64,000 bases of DNA, taken from assembly GCF_010994095.1 (NCBI RefSeq), contig NZ_WJYO01000002.1, positions 248,001 to 312,000 of the forward strand, read 5' to 3'. How positions within the stretch are numbered: the first letter of the stretch is position 1; every line of letters begins with the position of its first letter. Source of the DNA: Mumia xiangluensis (lineage in GTDB: Bacteria > Actinomycetota > Actinomycetes > Propionibacteriales > Nocardioidaceae). Position numbers and translations under genes: made by a program. Below, piece after piece: positions 23,195-34,872 of the stretch. The notes below the pieces were generated by a model that did no database searches, was not told where the DNA came from, and worked only from the letters and a program-made list of their open reading frames with translations.

Positions 23195-24169
23195 GTGGAC
23201 CAGTGGATCAGCTTCGACTGGGAAGCGCTGGGCGCGAACTTCTGGAGCGCCACCGTCGACGGCCTCACCTTCGGCGGCATCTACGCGCTCGTCGCGCTCG
23301 GCTACACCCTCGTGTACGGCGTCCTCAACCTCATCAACTTCGCGCACTCCGAGGTCTTCATCGTCGGCGCGTACGCCGTCGTCTTCACCTTGACCTCTCT
23401 CGGCTTCGGTCCCTCCGTCCCGAACCTCGCCTGGTACGCGATCGCCGCCAACCTCTTGCTGGCACTGGTGTTCGGCATGCTCGCCTCGGCGGTGACAGCG
23501 TTCATCGTGGAACGCGTGGCGTACAAACCCTTGCGCGCCAAAGGCGCGCCACGCCTCGTGTTCCTCATCTCGGCGATCGGCATGTCCTTCGTCATCCAGT
23601 ACCTGATCTTCTGGTGGCGCGGGCCGAACCCCGAGCCGGCGGTGATCATGTTCCAGAACAAGCCGGTCTTCGACATCGGCGGGACGCTCATCTACTTCGA
23701 CTCGATCCTGATCGTGTCGGCGGCCATCATCATGATGGTCGTCGTTGATCAGTTCATCCGGCGTTCGAAGCTCGGTCGCGGCATCCGCGCCGTCGCCCAG
23801 GACCCCGACACGGCCACCCTCATGGGTGTCAACCGTGAGCGCATCATCGTGAGCACGTTCATCCTCGGCGGTCTGCTCGCCGGCGTGGCCGCTCTCTTCT
23901 ACGTCATGAAGGTGCCGTCCGGCGTGCTCTACCTGGGCGGCTTCCTGCTCGGTGTCAAGGCGTTCACCGCAGCCGTCCTCGGCGGCATCGGCAACGTGCG
24001 CGGCGCCCTGCTGGGCGGCCTCCTGCTGGGCCTGATCGGCAACTACGGCCAGATCCTCCTCGGCAGTGCACAGTGGAACGACGTGGTCTGCTTCGTCGTC
24101 CTGATCGCCGTGCTGATGGTCCGCCCGGAGGGCATCCTCGGTAGCAACCTCGGGAAGGTGAGGGCATGA
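23195..24169 (+). CDS. livH: Branched-chain amino acid ABC transporter permease LivH
   Basis: 324 residues, about eight membrane helices; BPD_transp_2 family permease. Conserved opening GLTFGGIYALVALGYTLVYGVLNLINFAHSE (split over helices 1-2) and the cytoplasmic EAA-like loop around GRGIRAVAQDPDTATLMGVN that contacts the ATPases. It forms the channel with LivM. GTG start at 23195 follows AAAGGAG by 6 bases. Downstream livM overlaps its stop by 4 bases. Confidence 0.92.
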   Translation: MDQWISFDWEALGANFWSATVDGLTFGGIYALVALGYTLVYGVLNLINFAHSEVFIVGAYAVVFTLTSLGFGPSVPNLAWYAIAANLLLALVFGMLASAVTAFIVERVAYKPLRAKGAPRLVFLISAIGMSFVIQYLIFWWRGPNPEPAVIMFQNKPVFDIGGTLIYFDSILIVSAAIIMMVVVDQFIRRSKLGRGIRAVAQDPDTATLMGVNRERIIVSTFILGGLLAGVAALFYVMKVPSGVLYLGGFLLGVKAFTAAVLGGIGNVRGALLGGLLLGLIGNYGQILLGSAQWNDVVCFVVLIAVLMVRPEGILGSNLGKVRA

Positions 24170-25353
24170 GTACGGGTACCCCGATGGGCGGGGCCGCAGA
24201 GTCCCAGGCCCGTGCCGACGAGCTCGTGGAGGAGACCACCAAGCCGACCCGCCTGCGCGGTCTGTCGGACTGGTGGAACCACCTCCCTCGCCTCAGCCAG
24301 TGGGCCTTCCTGCTGATCGCCGTCGCGGCCGCGTTCGCGCTGCCGCTGGTCAACATCCCGCTGCTGACGACGGAGCCCAGCAACGACTGGCCGCTGGCGT
24401 GCGCCGAGATGGCGCGCTACGCGCTCGTCGCCGTCGGCCTGAACGTCGTCGTCGGCCAGGCGGGACTGCTCGACCTGGGATACGTCGGGTTCTTCGCGGT
24501 CGGCGCGTACGTCGCAGCGCTGTGGACGTCGCCCGACTCCACGCTCGTCCACATCCCGTACCTCCTCACGCTGCCGCTGGCGGCGATGGTCACGGTCGTG
24601 TTCGGCGTGCTCCTCGGCATCCCGACGCTGAGACTCCGAGGCGACTACCTCGCGATCGTGACGCTCGGCTTCGGCGAGATCATCCGTCTGCTCGCGACGA
24701 TCATCCCCGCCCTGCGCGGTCAGCAGGGCTTCCAGGAGGTCGGTCACCCGCCGGGCACCAACGCCGAGGGCAACCCGATCTTCTCCAACAGCGCCGGTGC
24801 TCCGTGGTACTGGCTGACGATCACGGTGATCATCCTGGTGATGATCGCGCTCGGCAACCTCGAGCGCAGCCGGGTCGGACGCAACTGGATCGCCCTGCGC
24901 GAGGACGAGGACGCTGCCGAGATCATGGGCGTCCCGACCTTCCGCTACAAGCTCTGGGCGTTCGGCATCGGCGCCGCTCTCGGTGGTTCGGCCGGGGCGA
25001 TCGCAGCGGGCCAGATCGGGTTCGTCAACAACCAGCGCTTCGACGTCCAGATGTCGGTGCTGTTCCTCGTGGCCGTCGTCCTCGGTGGTCAGGGCAACAA
25101 GTTCGGGGCCATCCTCGGCGGCGCGATCGTCGCGTACATCCCGCTACGGTTCACGGGGATCGCCGAGTTCAAGTACCTCATCTTCGGTGCGGTGCTCGTG
25201 GTCCTGATGATCTTCCGGCCGCAGGGCCTGTTCGGGAAACGTCCGCACCTGCTGACGTTCGAACGGCGCGCGCACAAGAGGATCGCCAACCTGGCCAACG
25301 CGCCGGCTGTCTCAACAGCCCCGGCAGGCACGACCAAGGAGGCCGGCCAGTGA
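24166..25353 (+). CDS. livM: Branched-chain amino acid ABC transporter permease LivM
   Basis: 395 residues: a cytosolic N-terminal extension of about 45 residues, then eight or nine membrane helices with the LivM landmarks [25 protein letters not shown] (over two helices), [21 protein letters not shown] and the coupling loop [15 protein letters not shown]. It pairs with LivH as the channel for branched-chain amino acids. ATG at 24166 overlaps the livH stop (ATGA) and its own stop overlaps the livG start (GTGA), showing tight coupling. Confidence 0.92.
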   Translation: MSTGTPMGGAAESQARADELVEETTKPTRLRGLSDWWNHLPRLSQWAFLLIAVAAAFALPLVNIPLLTTEPSNDWPLACAEMARYALVAVGLNVVVGQAGLLDLGYVGFFAVGAYVAALWTSPDSTLVHIPYLLTLPLAAMVTVVFGVLLGIPTLRLRGDYLAIVTLGFGEIIRLLATIIPALRGQQGFQEVGHPPGTNAEGNPIFSNSAGAPWYWLTITVIILVMIALGNLERSRVGRNWIALREDEDAAEIMGVPTFRYKLWAFGIGAALGGSAGAIAAGQIGFVNNQRFDVQMSVLFLVAVVLGGQGNKFGAILGGAIVAYIPLRFTGIAEFKYLIFGAVLVVLMIFRPQGLFGKRPHLLTFERRAHKRIANLANAPAVSTAPAGTTKEAGQ

Positions 25354-26228
25354 CGGACAACGCCACTCCCCTGCCATCGACACCGAAGCCGGACGCGCCG
25401 CCGCCGCTCGACTCCGAGGTCGCGCAGCTGGCTGCCGCCGAGCGCGAGATCGCGGTCGAGGTCGGTGACAAGCTCGTCGAGATCCAGAACCTCACCATGC
25501 GGTTCGGCGGACTGACCGCCCTCGACGACGTCAGCTTCGACATCAAGCGCGGCGAGATCCTCGGTCTGATCGGCCCGAACGGTGCCGGCAAGACCACGTG
25601 CTTCAACGCGATGACCGGTGTCTACCGGCCGACCGAGGGTCAGGTCCTGCTCGAGAACGAGGCGATCGGGCGGCGCAAGCAGCACAAGATCACGCGCCTC
25701 GGTATCGCCCGGACGTTCCAGAACGTCCGTCTCTTCGGCGAGATGACGGCCCTCGAGAACGTCGTCGTCGGACTCGATGCCCGGCACAAGACTGGCGTCT
25801 GGGGCTCGCTCTTCCGCACTCCGCGGCTCTACCGCGAGGAGCGGGAGGCCATCGAGCGTGGCATGGCGCTGCTGGAGTTCGTGGGCATCGCCGACAAGGC
25901 GATGGCCCAGGCGAGCGCCCTCCCGTACGGCTACCAGCGCCGTCTCGAGATCGCCCGCGCACTCGCCACGGACCCGAAGCTCCTCTGCCTGGACGAGCCG
26001 GCTGCCGGCTTCAACCCGGCCGAGAAGGAAGAGCTCATGGCGCTCATCCGGACGATCCGTGACGACGGCTACACCGTGCTGCTCATCGAGCACGACATGC
26101 GCCTCGTGATGGGGGTGACCGACCGGATCGTCGTGCTGGAGTTCGGCAAGAAGATCGCCGACGGTCTCCCGGCCGACATCCGCAACGACCCCACGGTCAT
26201 CGCCGCCTACCTCGGAGAGGAGGACTGA
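25350..26228 (+). CDS. livG: Branched-chain amino acid ABC transporter ATP-binding protein LivG
   Basis: 292 residues. After a 38-residue non-conserved N-terminal extension begins the ATPase domain: Walker [11 protein letters not shown]-loop [10 protein letters not shown], a divergent signature [14 protein letters not shown], Walker [14 protein letters not shown] and switch His in LLIEHDM. LivG-type proteins regularly have this altered signature. It powers LivHM together with LivF. GTG at 25350 overlaps the livM stop by 4 bases; the frame is open far upstream but that part is a shadow of livM. Confidence 0.92.
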   Translation: MTDNATPLPSTPKPDAPPPLDSEVAQLAAAEREIAVEVGDKLVEIQNLTMRFGGLTALDDVSFDIKRGEILGLIGPNGAGKTTCFNAMTGVYRPTEGQVLLENEAIGRRKQHKITRLGIARTFQNVRLFGEMTALENVVVGLDARHKTGVWGSLFRTPRLYREEREAIERGMALLEFVGIADKAMAQASALPYGYQRRLEIARALATDPKLLCLDEPAAGFNPAEKEELMALIRTIRDDGYTVLLIEHDMRLVMGVTDRIVVLEFGKKIADGLPADIRNDPTVIAAYLGEED

Positions 26229-26229
26229 C

Positions 26230-26943
26230 ATGGCGCTCCTCGAGATCAACAACATCTCGGTCCACTACGGACGCATCCAGGCACTCCACGACATCTCGAT
26301 CTCCGTGGAGGAGGGTGAGATCGTGACGCTGATCGGCGCCAACGGCGCCGGCAAGACGACCACGATGCGCTCGCTCGCCGGGCTGCTGAACCTGTCGTCG
26401 GGCAGCGTGACGTTCGAGGGCGAGGACATCTCCAAGCTCCCGGGCCACAAGCGCGTCGTCCGTGGCATCTCCCTCACGCCCGAGGGTCGCGGCATCTTCC
26501 CGGCCATGACGGTGCGCGAGAACCTCGAGATGGGGACGTACGCCCTCAAGGAACGCAGCACGGTCGACGAGAGCTACGACCGCGTCTTCGAGCTGTTCCC
26601 GCGCCTCAAGGAGCGCGAGGCGCAGTCCGGCGGCACGCTGTCCGGTGGTGAGCAGCAGATGCTCGCGATCGGGCGTGCCCTGATGGGTCGCCCGAAGGTG
26701 CTGCTGCTCGACGAGCCGTCCATGGGGCTCGCGCCGCAGTTCATCAAGCAGATCTTCTCGATCATCTCGCAGGTGAACGCGCAAGGAATGACAGTGCTCC
26801 TCGTGGAGCAGAACGCCAACCAGGCCCTGAGCAGGGCCGACCGGGCGTACGTGCTGGAGACCGGCCGCATCACGCGGTCCGGCACCGGCCCGGAACTCCT
26901 GGCCGATCCGGCCGTCAAGGAGGCGTACCTCGGCGTCGCCTGA
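26230..26943 (+). CDS. livF: Branched-chain amino acid ABC transporter ATP-binding protein LivF
   Basis: 237 residues with a standard ABC ATPase: Walker A GANGAGKTT, signature LSGGEQQMLAIGRAL, Walker B VLLLDEPSMGLAP, and the LivF C-terminal ending VKEAYLGVA. It forms a heterodimer with LivG. ATG at 26230 starts one base after the livG stop, with GGAGAGGAGG inside the end of livG as ribosome binding site. Last gene of the operon; a strong hairpin follows. Confidence 0.93.
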   Translation: MALLEINNISVHYGRIQALHDISISVEEGEIVTLIGANGAGKTTTMRSLAGLLNLSSGSVTFEGEDISKLPGHKRVVRGISLTPEGRGIFPAMTVRENLEMGTYALKERSTVDESYDRVFELFPRLKEREAQSGGTLSGGEQQMLAIGRALMGRPKVLLLDEPSMGLAPQFIKQIFSIISQVNAQGMTVLLVEQNANQALSRADRAYVLETGRITRSGTGPELLADPAVKEAYLGVA

Positions 26944-26956
26944 CGCCACGGACGCC

Positions 26957-26996
26957 GAAGCCGGCCTCTCCCCCCTGCCGGGGAGGGGCCGGCTTC
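26957..26996. terminator. Bidirectional terminator between livF and pyk
   Basis: GAAGCCGGCC (26957-26966) extends into a stem of about 17 bp with the complement ending at 26996, loop of 6. It lies between convergent livF and pyk. Confidence 0.8.
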
Positions 26997-27045
26997 TGCT
27001 TGTACGGACACCTGGAGGCGTCCGAGCCTGGGCGCGCTGCTTGGG

Positions 27046-28503
27046 CTACTCGCGGACCAGCGGCGTCGTGTACGCCGGGGACACGCCCTTGATCGCGTCA
27101 CCCATGCGGTGGATGCGCAGCGCGTTGGTCGACCCGGCGATGCCAGGCGGGCTCCCCGCCACGATGACGACCTCGTCGCCCTCGGAGCACTGGCCGATCT
27201 CGAGCAGAGCCCGGTCGACCTGGAGCACCATCATGTCGGTGTGCTCGACCTCGGGGACCAGGAAGGTCTGGACCCCCCACGACATCGCGAGCTGGTTCCG
27301 GACCACCGGGTCCGGGGTGAACGCGAGGACGGGCACCGTCGAGCGGTATCGCGTCATGCGCCGAGCGCTGTCGCCGGAGGTCGTGAACGCGCAGACGTAC
27401 TTCGCACCGACGCTCTGAGCCACACCCGACGCCGCGCGGCCGATCACACCGCTCCGGGTCTTCGGGTCCCAGTGGTAGGCCGCCATCCGCGGCAGGCCGT
27501 GCTCCTCGGTGCTCTCGACGATCCGCGCCATGGTGCGCACGGTCTCCATGGGGAACTCGCCGACGCTGGTCTCCCCCGACAGCATGACGGCGTCCGCCCC
27601 GTCGAGCACGGCGTTGGCGACGTCCGAGGCCTCGGCGCGCGTCGGGCGCGGTGCGGAGATCATCGACTCCAGCATCTGCGTCGCGACGACGACCGGCTTG
27701 GCGTTGCGGCGCGCCTTCTCGACGATCAGCTTCTGGACGATCGGGACGTCCTCCAGCGGCAGCTCCACGCCGAGGTCGCCGCGCGCGACCATCACGCCGT
27801 CGAACGCATCCATGATCTCGTCGAGGTTCGAGACCGCCTGCGGCTTCTCGATCTTGGCGATCACCGGACGGAATACGCCTTCCTCCTCCATGATCGCGCG
27901 CACGTCGTCGACGTCGGCGCCCCGTTGGACGAAGGACAGGGCGATGAAGTCGACGCCGGCCCGCAGCGACCAGCGCAGGTCGTCACGATCCTTGTCCGAC
28001 AGAGCCGGGACGCTCACGGTGACTCCCGGCAGGTTGATGCCCTTGTTGTTGCTCAGGACACCAGGCACCTCGCACACGGCCGTCACGTCCGTGTCGGTGA
28101 CCTCGGTGGCACGCAGCTTCACCTTGCCGTCGTCGATCAGGATCGTGTCGCCGACCGACACGTCGCCAGGAAGGCCGGCGTACGTCGTCGAGCACCGCTT
28201 GTCGTCACCGGCGACGTCGTCGGTGGTGATGGTGAAGGTGTCGCCCACCGCGAGGGGCACGGGCCCCGACGCGAACTTGCCGAGACGGATCTTGGGCCCT
28301 TGGAGGTCTGCCAGGATCGCGATCGGCTGCCCCGTGACCTCAGCGGCGTTCCGTGCCCACGCGAAGGACTTCTCGTGGGTCGCGTGGTCTCCGTGACTGA
28401 GGTTGAGGCGGGCGACGTTCATGCCTGCTCTGGCCAGCTCGAGGATCTTCTCCTCTGACCAGACGGCGGGACCGATGGTGCAGACGATCTTTGCTCTACG
28501 CAC
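27046..28503 (-). CDS. pyk: Pyruvate kinase
   Basis: 485 residues; converts phosphoenolpyruvate and ADP to pyruvate and ATP, last step of glycolysis. N-terminal RRAKIVCTIGPA, substrate-site MNVARLNLSHGDHA, the catalytic Lys and metal site in VIAKIEKPQA and DGVMVARGDLGVELP, and TRAEASDVANAVLDGADAVML are all present, then the C-terminal allosteric domain. Normal family length. GTG start at 28503 has TAGGGT 6 bases upstream, predicting leaderless expression. Confidence 0.96.
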   Translation of the reverse strand: MRRAKIVCTIGPAVWSEEKILELARAGMNVARLNLSHGDHATHEKSFAWARNAAEVTGQPIAILADLQGPKIRLGKFASGPVPLAVGDTFTITTDDVAGDDKRCSTTYAGLPGDVSVGDTILIDDGKVKLRATEVTDTDVTAVCEVPGVLSNNKGINLPGVTVSVPALSDKDRDDLRWSLRAGVDFIALSFVQRGADVDDVRAIMEEEGVFRPVIAKIEKPQAVSNLDEIMDAFDGVMVARGDLGVELPLEDVPIVQKLIVEKARRNAKPVVVATQMLESMISAPRPTRAEASDVANAVLDGADAVMLSGETSVGEFPMETVRTMARIVESTEEHGLPRMAAYHWDPKTRSGVIGRAASGVAQSVGAKYVCAFTTSGDSARRMTRYRSTVPVLAFTPDPVVRNQLAMSWGVQTFLVPEVEHTDMMVLQVDRALLEIGQCSEGDEVVIVAGSPPGIAGSTNALRIHRMGDAIKGVSPAYTTPLVRE

Positions 28504-28509
28504 TCCCCA

Positions 28510-28515
28510 ACCCTA
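28510..28515 (-). promoter_or_regulatory. Predicted -10 box of leaderless pyk transcript
   Basis: TAGGGT on the minus strand, 6 bases before the pyk GTG. Confidence 0.45.
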
Positions 28516-28625
28516 GATCGGTCCAGGGGAGCTGCGCGACCCGACCCGCCATATTTGTTGTTTCAAAGGCGAAATCTCTCGAAACGTGAGACGAACCGAC
28601 CGCCAACAGTCCCGCCCCCCGAACG

Positions 28626-28684
28626 CGATTCGGGCAGTTCGGTGCCGTTCTGCGAAGCAGAAACGCACCGAACTGCCCGAATCG
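28626..28684. repeat. Long palindrome after gltD
   Basis: Arms CGATTCGGGCAGTTCGGTGC (28626-28645) and its exact complement (28665-28684), with a further inner stem TTCTGC-GAA-GCAGAA, about 26 paired bases in all. It lies in the 202-base gap between pyk and the gltD stop codon, a terminator position for gltBD. Confidence 0.85.
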
Positions 28685-28705
28685 GTGACGGGACGGAGGC
28701 GGGGG

Positions 28706-30172
28706 TCAGACGACCAGCGGGCGCTCCGTCGGCAGGATCGGCGACGGGAGGGTCGTCGAGCCGTTGAGGTACGCGTCGACCCCGGCGGCGCACGAGCGAC
28801 CCTCGGCGAGCGCCCACACGATCAGCGACTGACCACGGCCGGCGTCACCGGCGACGAAGACACCCGGGACGTCGGTCATGTACGCGTTGTCGCGCGCGAC
28901 GTTGCCGCGCTCGTCGAGGCCGACACCGAGCTGCGACACGACGCCGTCGGTCTCCGGCCCGGTGAAGCCCATCGCAAGGAGCACCAGCTGTGCGGGGATC
29001 TCGCGTGCGCTGCCCTCGACCTCCTGGAAGCGCCCGTCGACCATCTCCACCTCGACCAGGCGCAGCGCACGGACGTTGCCGTCCTCGTCGCCGAGGAACT
29101 CCTGCGTCGAGACCGCGTAGACGCGCTCTCCGCCCTCCTCGTGCGCCGAGGCGACGCGGTACAGCATCGGGTACGTCGGCCACGGCTGGTGGCCCGGACG
29201 CTCCTCGGTCGGACGCGGCATGATCTCCAGCTGCGTGATCGAGCGCGCCTGCTGACGGATCGCGGTGCCGAGGCAGTCGGCGCCGGTGTCACCGCCACCG
29301 ATGATGATGACGTCCTTGCCCGTCGCCACGACCTGGCCCTCGACCGTCTCGCCGCGCGCGACCCGGTTGGCCTGCGGGAGGTACTCCATGGCCTGGTGGA
29401 TGCCGCCGAGCTCACGCCCGGGAGCGGGCAGGTCACGACGCACCGTGGCGCCGGTCGCGAGCACGACGGCGTCGTAGCGGTCCCGCAGCTCCTCGCCGGT
29501 GATGTCGAGGCCGACGGAGACGCCGTTGCGGAACACCGTGCCCTCGGCCGTCATCTGCTCGATCCGGCGGTCCACGACGGACTTCTCCATCTTGAACTCC
29601 GGGATGCCGTAGCGCAGCAGCCCGCCCGGCTTGTCGTCACGCTCGTAGACGGCGACGGTGTGACCTGCACGCGTCAGCTGCTGCGCGACCGCGAGCCCCG
29701 CAGGGCCTGAGCCGATCACCGCGACGGTCTTGCCCGTCAGCCACTCCGGGGGCTCCGGCACGACCCGGCCGTCGTCCCAGGCGCGGTCGATGATCGAGAC
29801 CTCGACGTTCTTGATCGTCACCGCGTCGCGGTTGATGCCGACGACGCAGGCCGTCTCGCACGGCGCCGGGCAGAGGCGACCCGTGAACTCCGGGAAGTTG
29901 TTCGTCGCGTGCAGCCGCGACATCGCCTCCTCCCAGTCGTCACGCCACACCAGGTCGTTCCACTCCGGGATCAGGTTGCCCAGCGGGCAGCCCGAGTGGC
30001 AGAACGGGATGCCGCAGTCCATGCAGCGGCCGGCCTGCTCGGTGATGATCGGCAGCAGCGCACGACCAGGCGTACCGGGGTACACCTCGTTCCAGTCGTG
30101 GATGCGCTCGCCGACCGGACGGCGCTGCGCCACCTGGCGCGGCGTCTTCATGAAACCCTTCGGATCAGCCAC
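28706..30172 (-). CDS. gltD: Glutamate synthase (NADPH) small subunit
   Basis: 488 residues. N-terminal 4Fe-4S cluster cysteines in [19 protein letters not shown] and [10 protein letters not shown], then two dinucleotide-binding folds: FAD site [17 protein letters not shown] (residues about 149-165) and NADPH site [17 protein letters not shown], then the FAD-closing [17 protein letters not shown]. It passes electrons from NADPH to the large subunit for ammonia assimilation. GTG at 30172 overlaps the gltB end by 8 bases, so the two are coupled. Confidence 0.96.
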   Translation of the reverse strand: MADPKGFMKTPRQVAQRRPVGERIHDWNEVYPGTPGRALLPIITEQAGRCMDCGIPFCHSGCPLGNLIPEWNDLVWRDDWEEAMSRLHATNNFPEFTGRLCPAPCETACVVGINRDAVTIKNVEVSIIDRAWDDGRVVPEPPEWLTGKTVAVIGSGPAGLAVAQQLTRAGHTVAVYERDDKPGGLLRYGIPEFKMEKSVVDRRIEQMTAEGTVFRNGVSVGLDITGEELRDRYDAVVLATGATVRRDLPAPGRELGGIHQAMEYLPQANRVARGETVEGQVVATGKDVIIIGGGDTGADCLGTAIRQQARSITQLEIMPRPTEERPGHQPWPTYPMLYRVASAHEEGGERVYAVSTQEFLGDEDGNVRALRLVEVEMVDGRFQEVEGSAREIPAQLVLLAMGFTGPETDGVVSQLGVGLDERGNVARDNAYMTDVPGVFVAGDAGRGQSLIVWALAEGRSCAAGVDAYLNGSTTLPSPILPTERPLVV

Positions 30173-33100
30173 GGATCGCTGCCTCCATCATCGCTGCGGT
30201 GGTCTCGTCCTCGCCGAGACCGGCCTCCTCGGCTGCGGCACGCGCCTTCAGCACCCTGCGGTAGTCGACCGGCATGATCTCGGAGAACCGCGTCAGCGAG
30301 GTCTCCCAGTCGGCCAGAAGCTTGGCGGCGACCTCCGAGCCGGTCTCCTCGGCGTGCCGGGTGACGAGGTCCTTGAGCGCGTCGGGCTCGCCAACCTCGT
30401 GGACCTCGACCATCTCGCGGTTGACGAGATCGTCGTCCAGGTCGAGCACGTAGGCGACCCCGCCGCTCATACCGGCCGCGACGTTGCGGCCGGTGGTGCC
30501 GAGGATCACGACGCGACCGCCGGTCATGTACTCGAGCGCGTGGTCCCCCACCCCTTCGACGACGGCTGTCGCGCCGGAGTTGCGGACGCAGAAGCGCTCA
30601 CCGGCGCGCCCGCGGACGAAGATCTGACCGCTCGTCGCGCCGTACCCGATGACGTTGCCGGCGATGATCTGGTCCTCGGCGACGAACGACGCGTCGCGCG
30701 GCGGCCGGATCACGAGCCGCCCACCGGACAGGCCCTTGCCGACGTAGTCGTTGCCGTCGCCCTCGAGGCGCAGCGTGATGCCGCGCGGGACGAAGGCGCC
30801 GAACGACTGACCGGCCGAACCCGTGAAGGTGACGTCGATCGTGTCGTCCGGCAGGCCCGCCCCGCGGTAGCGCTTGGTGACCTCGTGGCCGAGCATCGTG
30901 CCGACGGTACGGTTCACGTTGCGGATCTCCAGCTGCGCACGGACCGGCTCGCCACGGTCGAGCGCGTCCGTGGACAGCGCGATCAGCTCGTTGTCCAGCG
31001 CCCGGTCGAGGCCGTGGTTCTGCGTCGTCGTGTTGCGCAGCGCGGCCCCCTCGGGGAGCTCGGGGACGTGCAGGATCGGCGCCAGGTCCAGCCCGCTCGC
31101 CTTCCAGTGCGCGATCGCCTCGCGCGAGTCGAGGACCTCGGCGTGCCCGACGGCCTCCTCGATCGAGCGGAAGCCGAGCGCCGCGAGGTACTCGCGCACC
31201 TCCTGGGCGATGTACTCGAAGAAGTTCACGACGTACTCGGCCTTGCCGGAGTACTTCTTGCGCAGGTCGCGGTTCTGCGTCGCCACGCCGACCGGGCAGG
31301 TGTCGAGGTGGCAGACGCGCATCATGATGCAGCCGGACACCACGAGCGGTGCCGTCGCGAACCCGAACTCCTCCGCACCGAGCAGAGCGGCGACCACGAC
31401 GTCGCGTCCCGTCTTCAGCTGGCCGTCGGCCTGGACGACGATGCGGTCGCGCAGCCCGTTGAGGAGCAGCGTCTGCTGGGTCTCGGCCAGGCCGAGCTCC
31501 CAGGGGCCACCCGCGTGCTTGAGCGACGTGAGCGGCGACGCGCCGGTGCCACCGTCATTGCCCGAGATCAGGACGACGTCGGCGTGCGCCTTGGAGACGC
31601 CCGCTGCAACCGTGCCCACGCCGACCTCCGCGACCAGCTTCACGTGCACCCGCGCGGACGGGTTGGCGTTCTTCAGGTCGTGGATCAGCTGCTTGAGGTC
31701 CTCGATCGAGTAGATGTCGTGGTGCGGAGGCGGCGAGATCAGGCCGACACCCGGCGTCGAGTGCCGCGTCCGCGCCACCCACGGGTAGACCTTCGGGCCA
31801 GGCAGCTGCCCGCCCTCGCCGGGCTTCGCGCCCTGCGCCATCTTGATCTGGATGTCGTCGGCGTTCGTGAGGTACTCCGACGTGACGCCGAAGCGACCGG
31901 ACGCGACCTGCTTGATCGCGCTGCGACGCTCCGGGTCGTACAGGCGCTCCGGGTCCTCGCCGCCCTCGCCGGTGTTGGACTTGCCGCCGAGACGGTTCAT
32001 CGCGATCGCGAGCGTCTCGTGCGCCTCCTGGCTGATCGACCCGTACGACATCGCACCGGTCGAGAAGCGCTTGACGATCTCGGAGACCGGCTCGACCTCC
32101 TCGATCGGGACGGCCGGACGGACGCCTTCCTTCAGCTTGAGGAGCCCACGCAGGGTCATCAGGCGCTCGGACTGGTCGTCCACGCGCTGCGTGTACTGCT
32201 TGAAGACGTCGTAGCGGCCTGCGCGCGTCGAGTGCTGGAGCCGGAAGACCGTCTCCGGGTCGAAGAGGTGCTGTGCACCGTCACGACGCCACTGGTACTC
32301 GCCGCCCGTGTCGAGCTGGCGACGCGAGGCGGAGATGCCGGCCGTCGGGTACGCCTTGGCGTGCCGGATGCGGACCTCCTCGGCGACGACGCCGAGATCG
32401 ATGCCGCCCAGGCGCGAGGTCGTGCCGGTGAAGTAGCGCTCGACGAGCTCCGGAGCGAGACCGACGGCCTCGAAGATCTGGGCACCCGTGTACGAGGCGA
32501 CGGTCGAGACGCCCATCTTGGACATCACCTTGAGCACGCCCTTGCCGAGCGCGTAGCGGAGGTTGGCGACCGCCTTCTCCGGCGCGACACCCTCGACGTA
32601 GACCGCCTCGCGGGCGAGGTCCTCGGCCGTCTCCAGCGCGAGGTACGGGTTGACGGCGGATGCGCCGTACCCGAGCAGGAGCGCCACGTGGTGCACCTCG
32701 CGGACGTCGCCGGTCTCGACGAGGAGGCCGACGCGGGTCCGGGTCTTCTCGCGCACCAGGTGGTGGTGCAGCGCGCCGGTCATCAGCAGCGACGGGATCG
32801 GGGCCAGCTCGTGGTTCGAGTGGCGGTCCGACAACACGATGATGCGGGCACCGTCGGCGATCGCCGCAGACACCTCGGTGCACATCTCGTCGAGGCGCTT
32901 GCGCAGCGAGTCGGCGCCGCCGGCCACGTCGTACAGGCCACGGACGACGTAGGTCGAGAGGCCGGGCATGTTGCCGTGACGGTTGACGTGCCTGATCTTG
33001 GCGAGCTCGTCGTTGGTGATCACCGGGAACGACATCTGCAGCTGGCGGCACGACGCCGGCGTCGCCTCGAGCAGGTTGCCCTCGGCGCCGACCGTGCTGA

Positions 33101-34688
33101 GCAGCGAGGTCACGAGCTCCTCGCGGATCGCGTCCAGCGGCGGGTTGGTGACCTGCGCGAAGAGCTGGTTGAAGTAGTCGAACAGCAGCCGCGAACGGTC
33201 CGACAGCACGGCGATCGGCGTGTCGGTGCCCATCGAGCCGATCGGCTCGGCTCCCGTACGAGCCATCGGCGCGACGAGGATGCGGAGCTCCTCCTCGGTG
33301 TAGCCGAAGACCTGCTGACGGCGCGTCACGGACGCGTGCGTGTGCACGACGTGCTCGATCTCGGGAAGGTCGGAGAAGCGCACGAGGCCCGAGTACAGCC
33401 ACTCCTCGTACGGGTGGGCGCCGGCGAGCTCCGCCTTGATCTCCTCGTTGGGGATCACGCGGTGCTCGTCGAGGTCGAGCAGGAACATCTGACCCGGCTC
33501 GAGGCGCCCCTTGCGCACGATGGTCGCCGGGTCGAGGTCGAGGACGCCCGCCTCGGAGGCCAGCACGACGAGGCCGTCCTCGGTCTGCCAGAACCGCCCG
33601 GGGCGCAGCCCGTTGCGGTCGAGGACCGCACCGATCTGCGTGCCGTCGGTGAAGACGACGCACGCGGGTCCGTCCCACGGCTCCATCATCGTGGAGTGGA
33701 ACTCGTAGAACGCCCGCTGCGCGGGGTCCATCTCCGGGTTGTTCTCCCACGCCTCGGGGATCATCATCATCACCGCGTGCGGGAGGCTGCGGCCGCCGAG
33801 GTGCAGCAGCTCGAGCGCCTCGTCGAACGACGCCGAGTCGGAGTCCTCCGGGTCGACGATCGGGAAGAGCCGGCTCAGGTCGCCCGGGATCAGGTCCGAC
33901 TCGAGCAGCGCCTCGCGGGCGCGCATCCAGTTGCGGTTGCCGCGGGCGGTGTTGATCTCGCCGTTGTGCGCGATGAAGCGGAACGGGTGAGCCAGCGGCC
34001 AGCTCGGGAACGTGTTCGTCGAGAAGCGGCTGTGCACGACCGCCATCGCCGACGCGATCCGGGCGTCGGTCAGGTCGGGGAAGAAGTGGTCGAGCTGGTC
34101 GGTCGTCAGCATGCCCTTATAGCCGAGGGTGCGGGCCGACAGCGACGGGAAGTAGACGTCGAGCTCGTGCTCGGCGCGCTTGCGCAGCGCGAAGGTCACG
34201 CGGTCCAGGTCGATGCCGGTCCGGGAGCCTTCGGAGTCAGCGACGAACAGCTGCACGAACGACGGCATCGCGCCACGCGCCATCGAGCCGAGGACGTCGG
34301 GGTTGGTCGGCACGTCGCGCCAGCCGAGGACCGCGAGGCCCTCCTCAGCCGCCAGGGCCTCGATCGCCGTACGGGCGCCCGCCGCGTCGGTGGCCTCGAC
34401 CGGCAGGAACGCCGTGCCGACGGCGTACTGTCCCTGCTCGGGAAGCGCGAAGTCGACCACGTCACGGAGGAACGCGTCCGGCACCTGGAGGAGGATGCCG
34501 GCGCCGTCGCCGGAGTCCGGTTCGGCGCCCACGGCGCCGCGGTGGTCCAGGTTGCGCAGGGCGGTCAGGCCCTGGGCAACGATCTCGTGGCTGGCCTGGC
34601 CGGTCAGCGTCGCGACGAACGCGACACCACAGGCGTCGTGCTCGTGCTCGCCGGAGTACAGACCTTGAGCTGGGGGAAACCCGCGCAT
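30165..34688 (-). CDS. gltB: Glutamate synthase large subunit
   Basis: 1507 residues. Class II glutaminase domain first, with the nucleophile in [11 protein letters not shown] (Cys20, exposed after removal of the short propeptide); then the central and FMN-binding synthase domains ([33 protein letters not shown]) and the 3Fe-4S cysteines in [17 protein letters not shown]; and the C-terminal GXGXG beta-helix domain ([14 protein letters not shown]). It makes two glutamates from glutamine and 2-oxoglutarate. First gene of the gltBD operon, preceded by a leader of about 125 bases. Confidence 0.97.
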   Translation of the reverse strand: MRGFPPAQGLYSGEHEHDACGVAFVATLTGQASHEIVAQGLTALRNLDHRGAVGAEPDSGDGAGILLQVPDAFLRDVVDFALPEQGQYAVGTAFLPVEATDAAGARTAIEALAAEEGLAVLGWRDVPTNPDVLGSMARGAMPSFVQLFVADSEGSRTGIDLDRVTFALRKRAEHELDVYFPSLSARTLGYKGMLTTDQLDHFFPDLTDARIASAMAVVHSRFSTNTFPSWPLAHPFRFIAHNGEINTARGNRNWMRAREALLESDLIPGDLSRLFPIVDPEDSDSASFDEALELLHLGGRSLPHAVMMMIPEAWENNPEMDPAQRAFYEFHSTMMEPWDGPACVVFTDGTQIGAVLDRNGLRPGRFWQTEDGLVVLASEAGVLDLDPATIVRKGRLEPGQMFLLDLDEHRVIPNEEIKAELAGAHPYEEWLYSGLVRFSDLPEIEHVVHTHASVTRRQQVFGYTEEELRILVAPMARTGAEPIGSMGTDTPIAVLSDRSRLLFDYFNQLFAQVTNPPLDAIREELVTSLLSTVGAEGNLLEATPASCRQLQMSFPVITNDELAKIRHVNRHGNMPGLSTYVVRGLYDVAGGADSLRKRLDEMCTEVSAAIADGARIIVLSDRHSNHELAPIPSLLMTGALHHHLVREKTRTRVGLLVETGDVREVHHVALLLGYGASAVNPYLALETAEDLAREAVYVEGVAPEKAVANLRYALGKGVLKVMSKMGVSTVASYTGAQIFEAVGLAPELVERYFTGTTSRLGGIDLGVVAEEVRIRHAKAYPTAGISASRRQLDTGGEYQWRRDGAQHLFDPETVFRLQHSTRAGRYDVFKQYTQRVDDQSERLMTLRGLLKLKEGVRPAVPIEEVEPVSEIVKRFSTGAMSYGSISQEAHETLAIAMNRLGGKSNTGEGGEDPERLYDPERRSAIKQVASGRFGVTSEYLTNADDIQIKMAQGAKPGEGGQLPGPKVYPWVARTRHSTPGVGLISPPPHHDIYSIEDLKQLIHDLKNANPSARVHVKLVAEVGVGTVAAGVSKAHADVVLISGNDGGTGASPLTSLKHAGGPWELGLAETQQTLLLNGLRDRIVVQADGQLKTGRDVVVAALLGAEEFGFATAPLVVSGCIMMRVCHLDTCPVGVATQNRDLRKKYSGKAEYVVNFFEYIAQEVREYLAALGFRSIEEAVGHAEVLDSREAIAHWKASGLDLAPILHVPELPEGAALRNTTTQNHGLDRALDNELIALSTDALDRGEPVRAQLEIRNVNRTVGTMLGHEVTKRYRGAGLPDDTIDVTFTGSAGQSFGAFVPRGITLRLEGDGNDYVGKGLSGGRLVIRPPRDASFVAEDQIIAGNVIGYGATSGQIFVRGRAGERFCVRNSGATAVVEGVGDHALEYMTGGRVVILGTTGRNVAAGMSGGVAYVLDLDDDLVNREMVEVHEVGEPDALKDLVTRHAEETGSEVAAKLLADWETSLTRFSEIMPVDYRRVLKARAAAEEAGLGEDETTAAMMEAAIRG

Positions 34689-34820
34689 GCCGTTCTTCTC
34701 CCGTCGTCTTCGCTATGGCGCTTTCGAACAGGGGGAGCTCGCACAGAGACGAGGTGCCGGTCCGTCAGCGGGGGAACAACCACACCGAAGGGACGACCTT
34801 GGCCCTCACATGGCTTGCCC

Positions 34821-34826
34821 AGGTTA
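34821..34826 (-). promoter_or_regulatory. Candidate -10 box of gltBD operon
   Basis: TGTAACCT on the minus strand (TAACCT at 34826-34821) gives an extended -10 box about 130 bases before gltB. No good -35 is visible. The 184-base gap otherwise shows nothing recognisable. Confidence 0.35.
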
Positions 34827-34872
34827 CACGATTGTTGCGGGCAGCGACCGCTCGGTACGCCGTACGGCGACG

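Noticed and set aside
24273-25349. 359-residue extension before livG
   Set aside because: It is a shadow of livM in another frame; true livG starts at the coupled GTG 25350.
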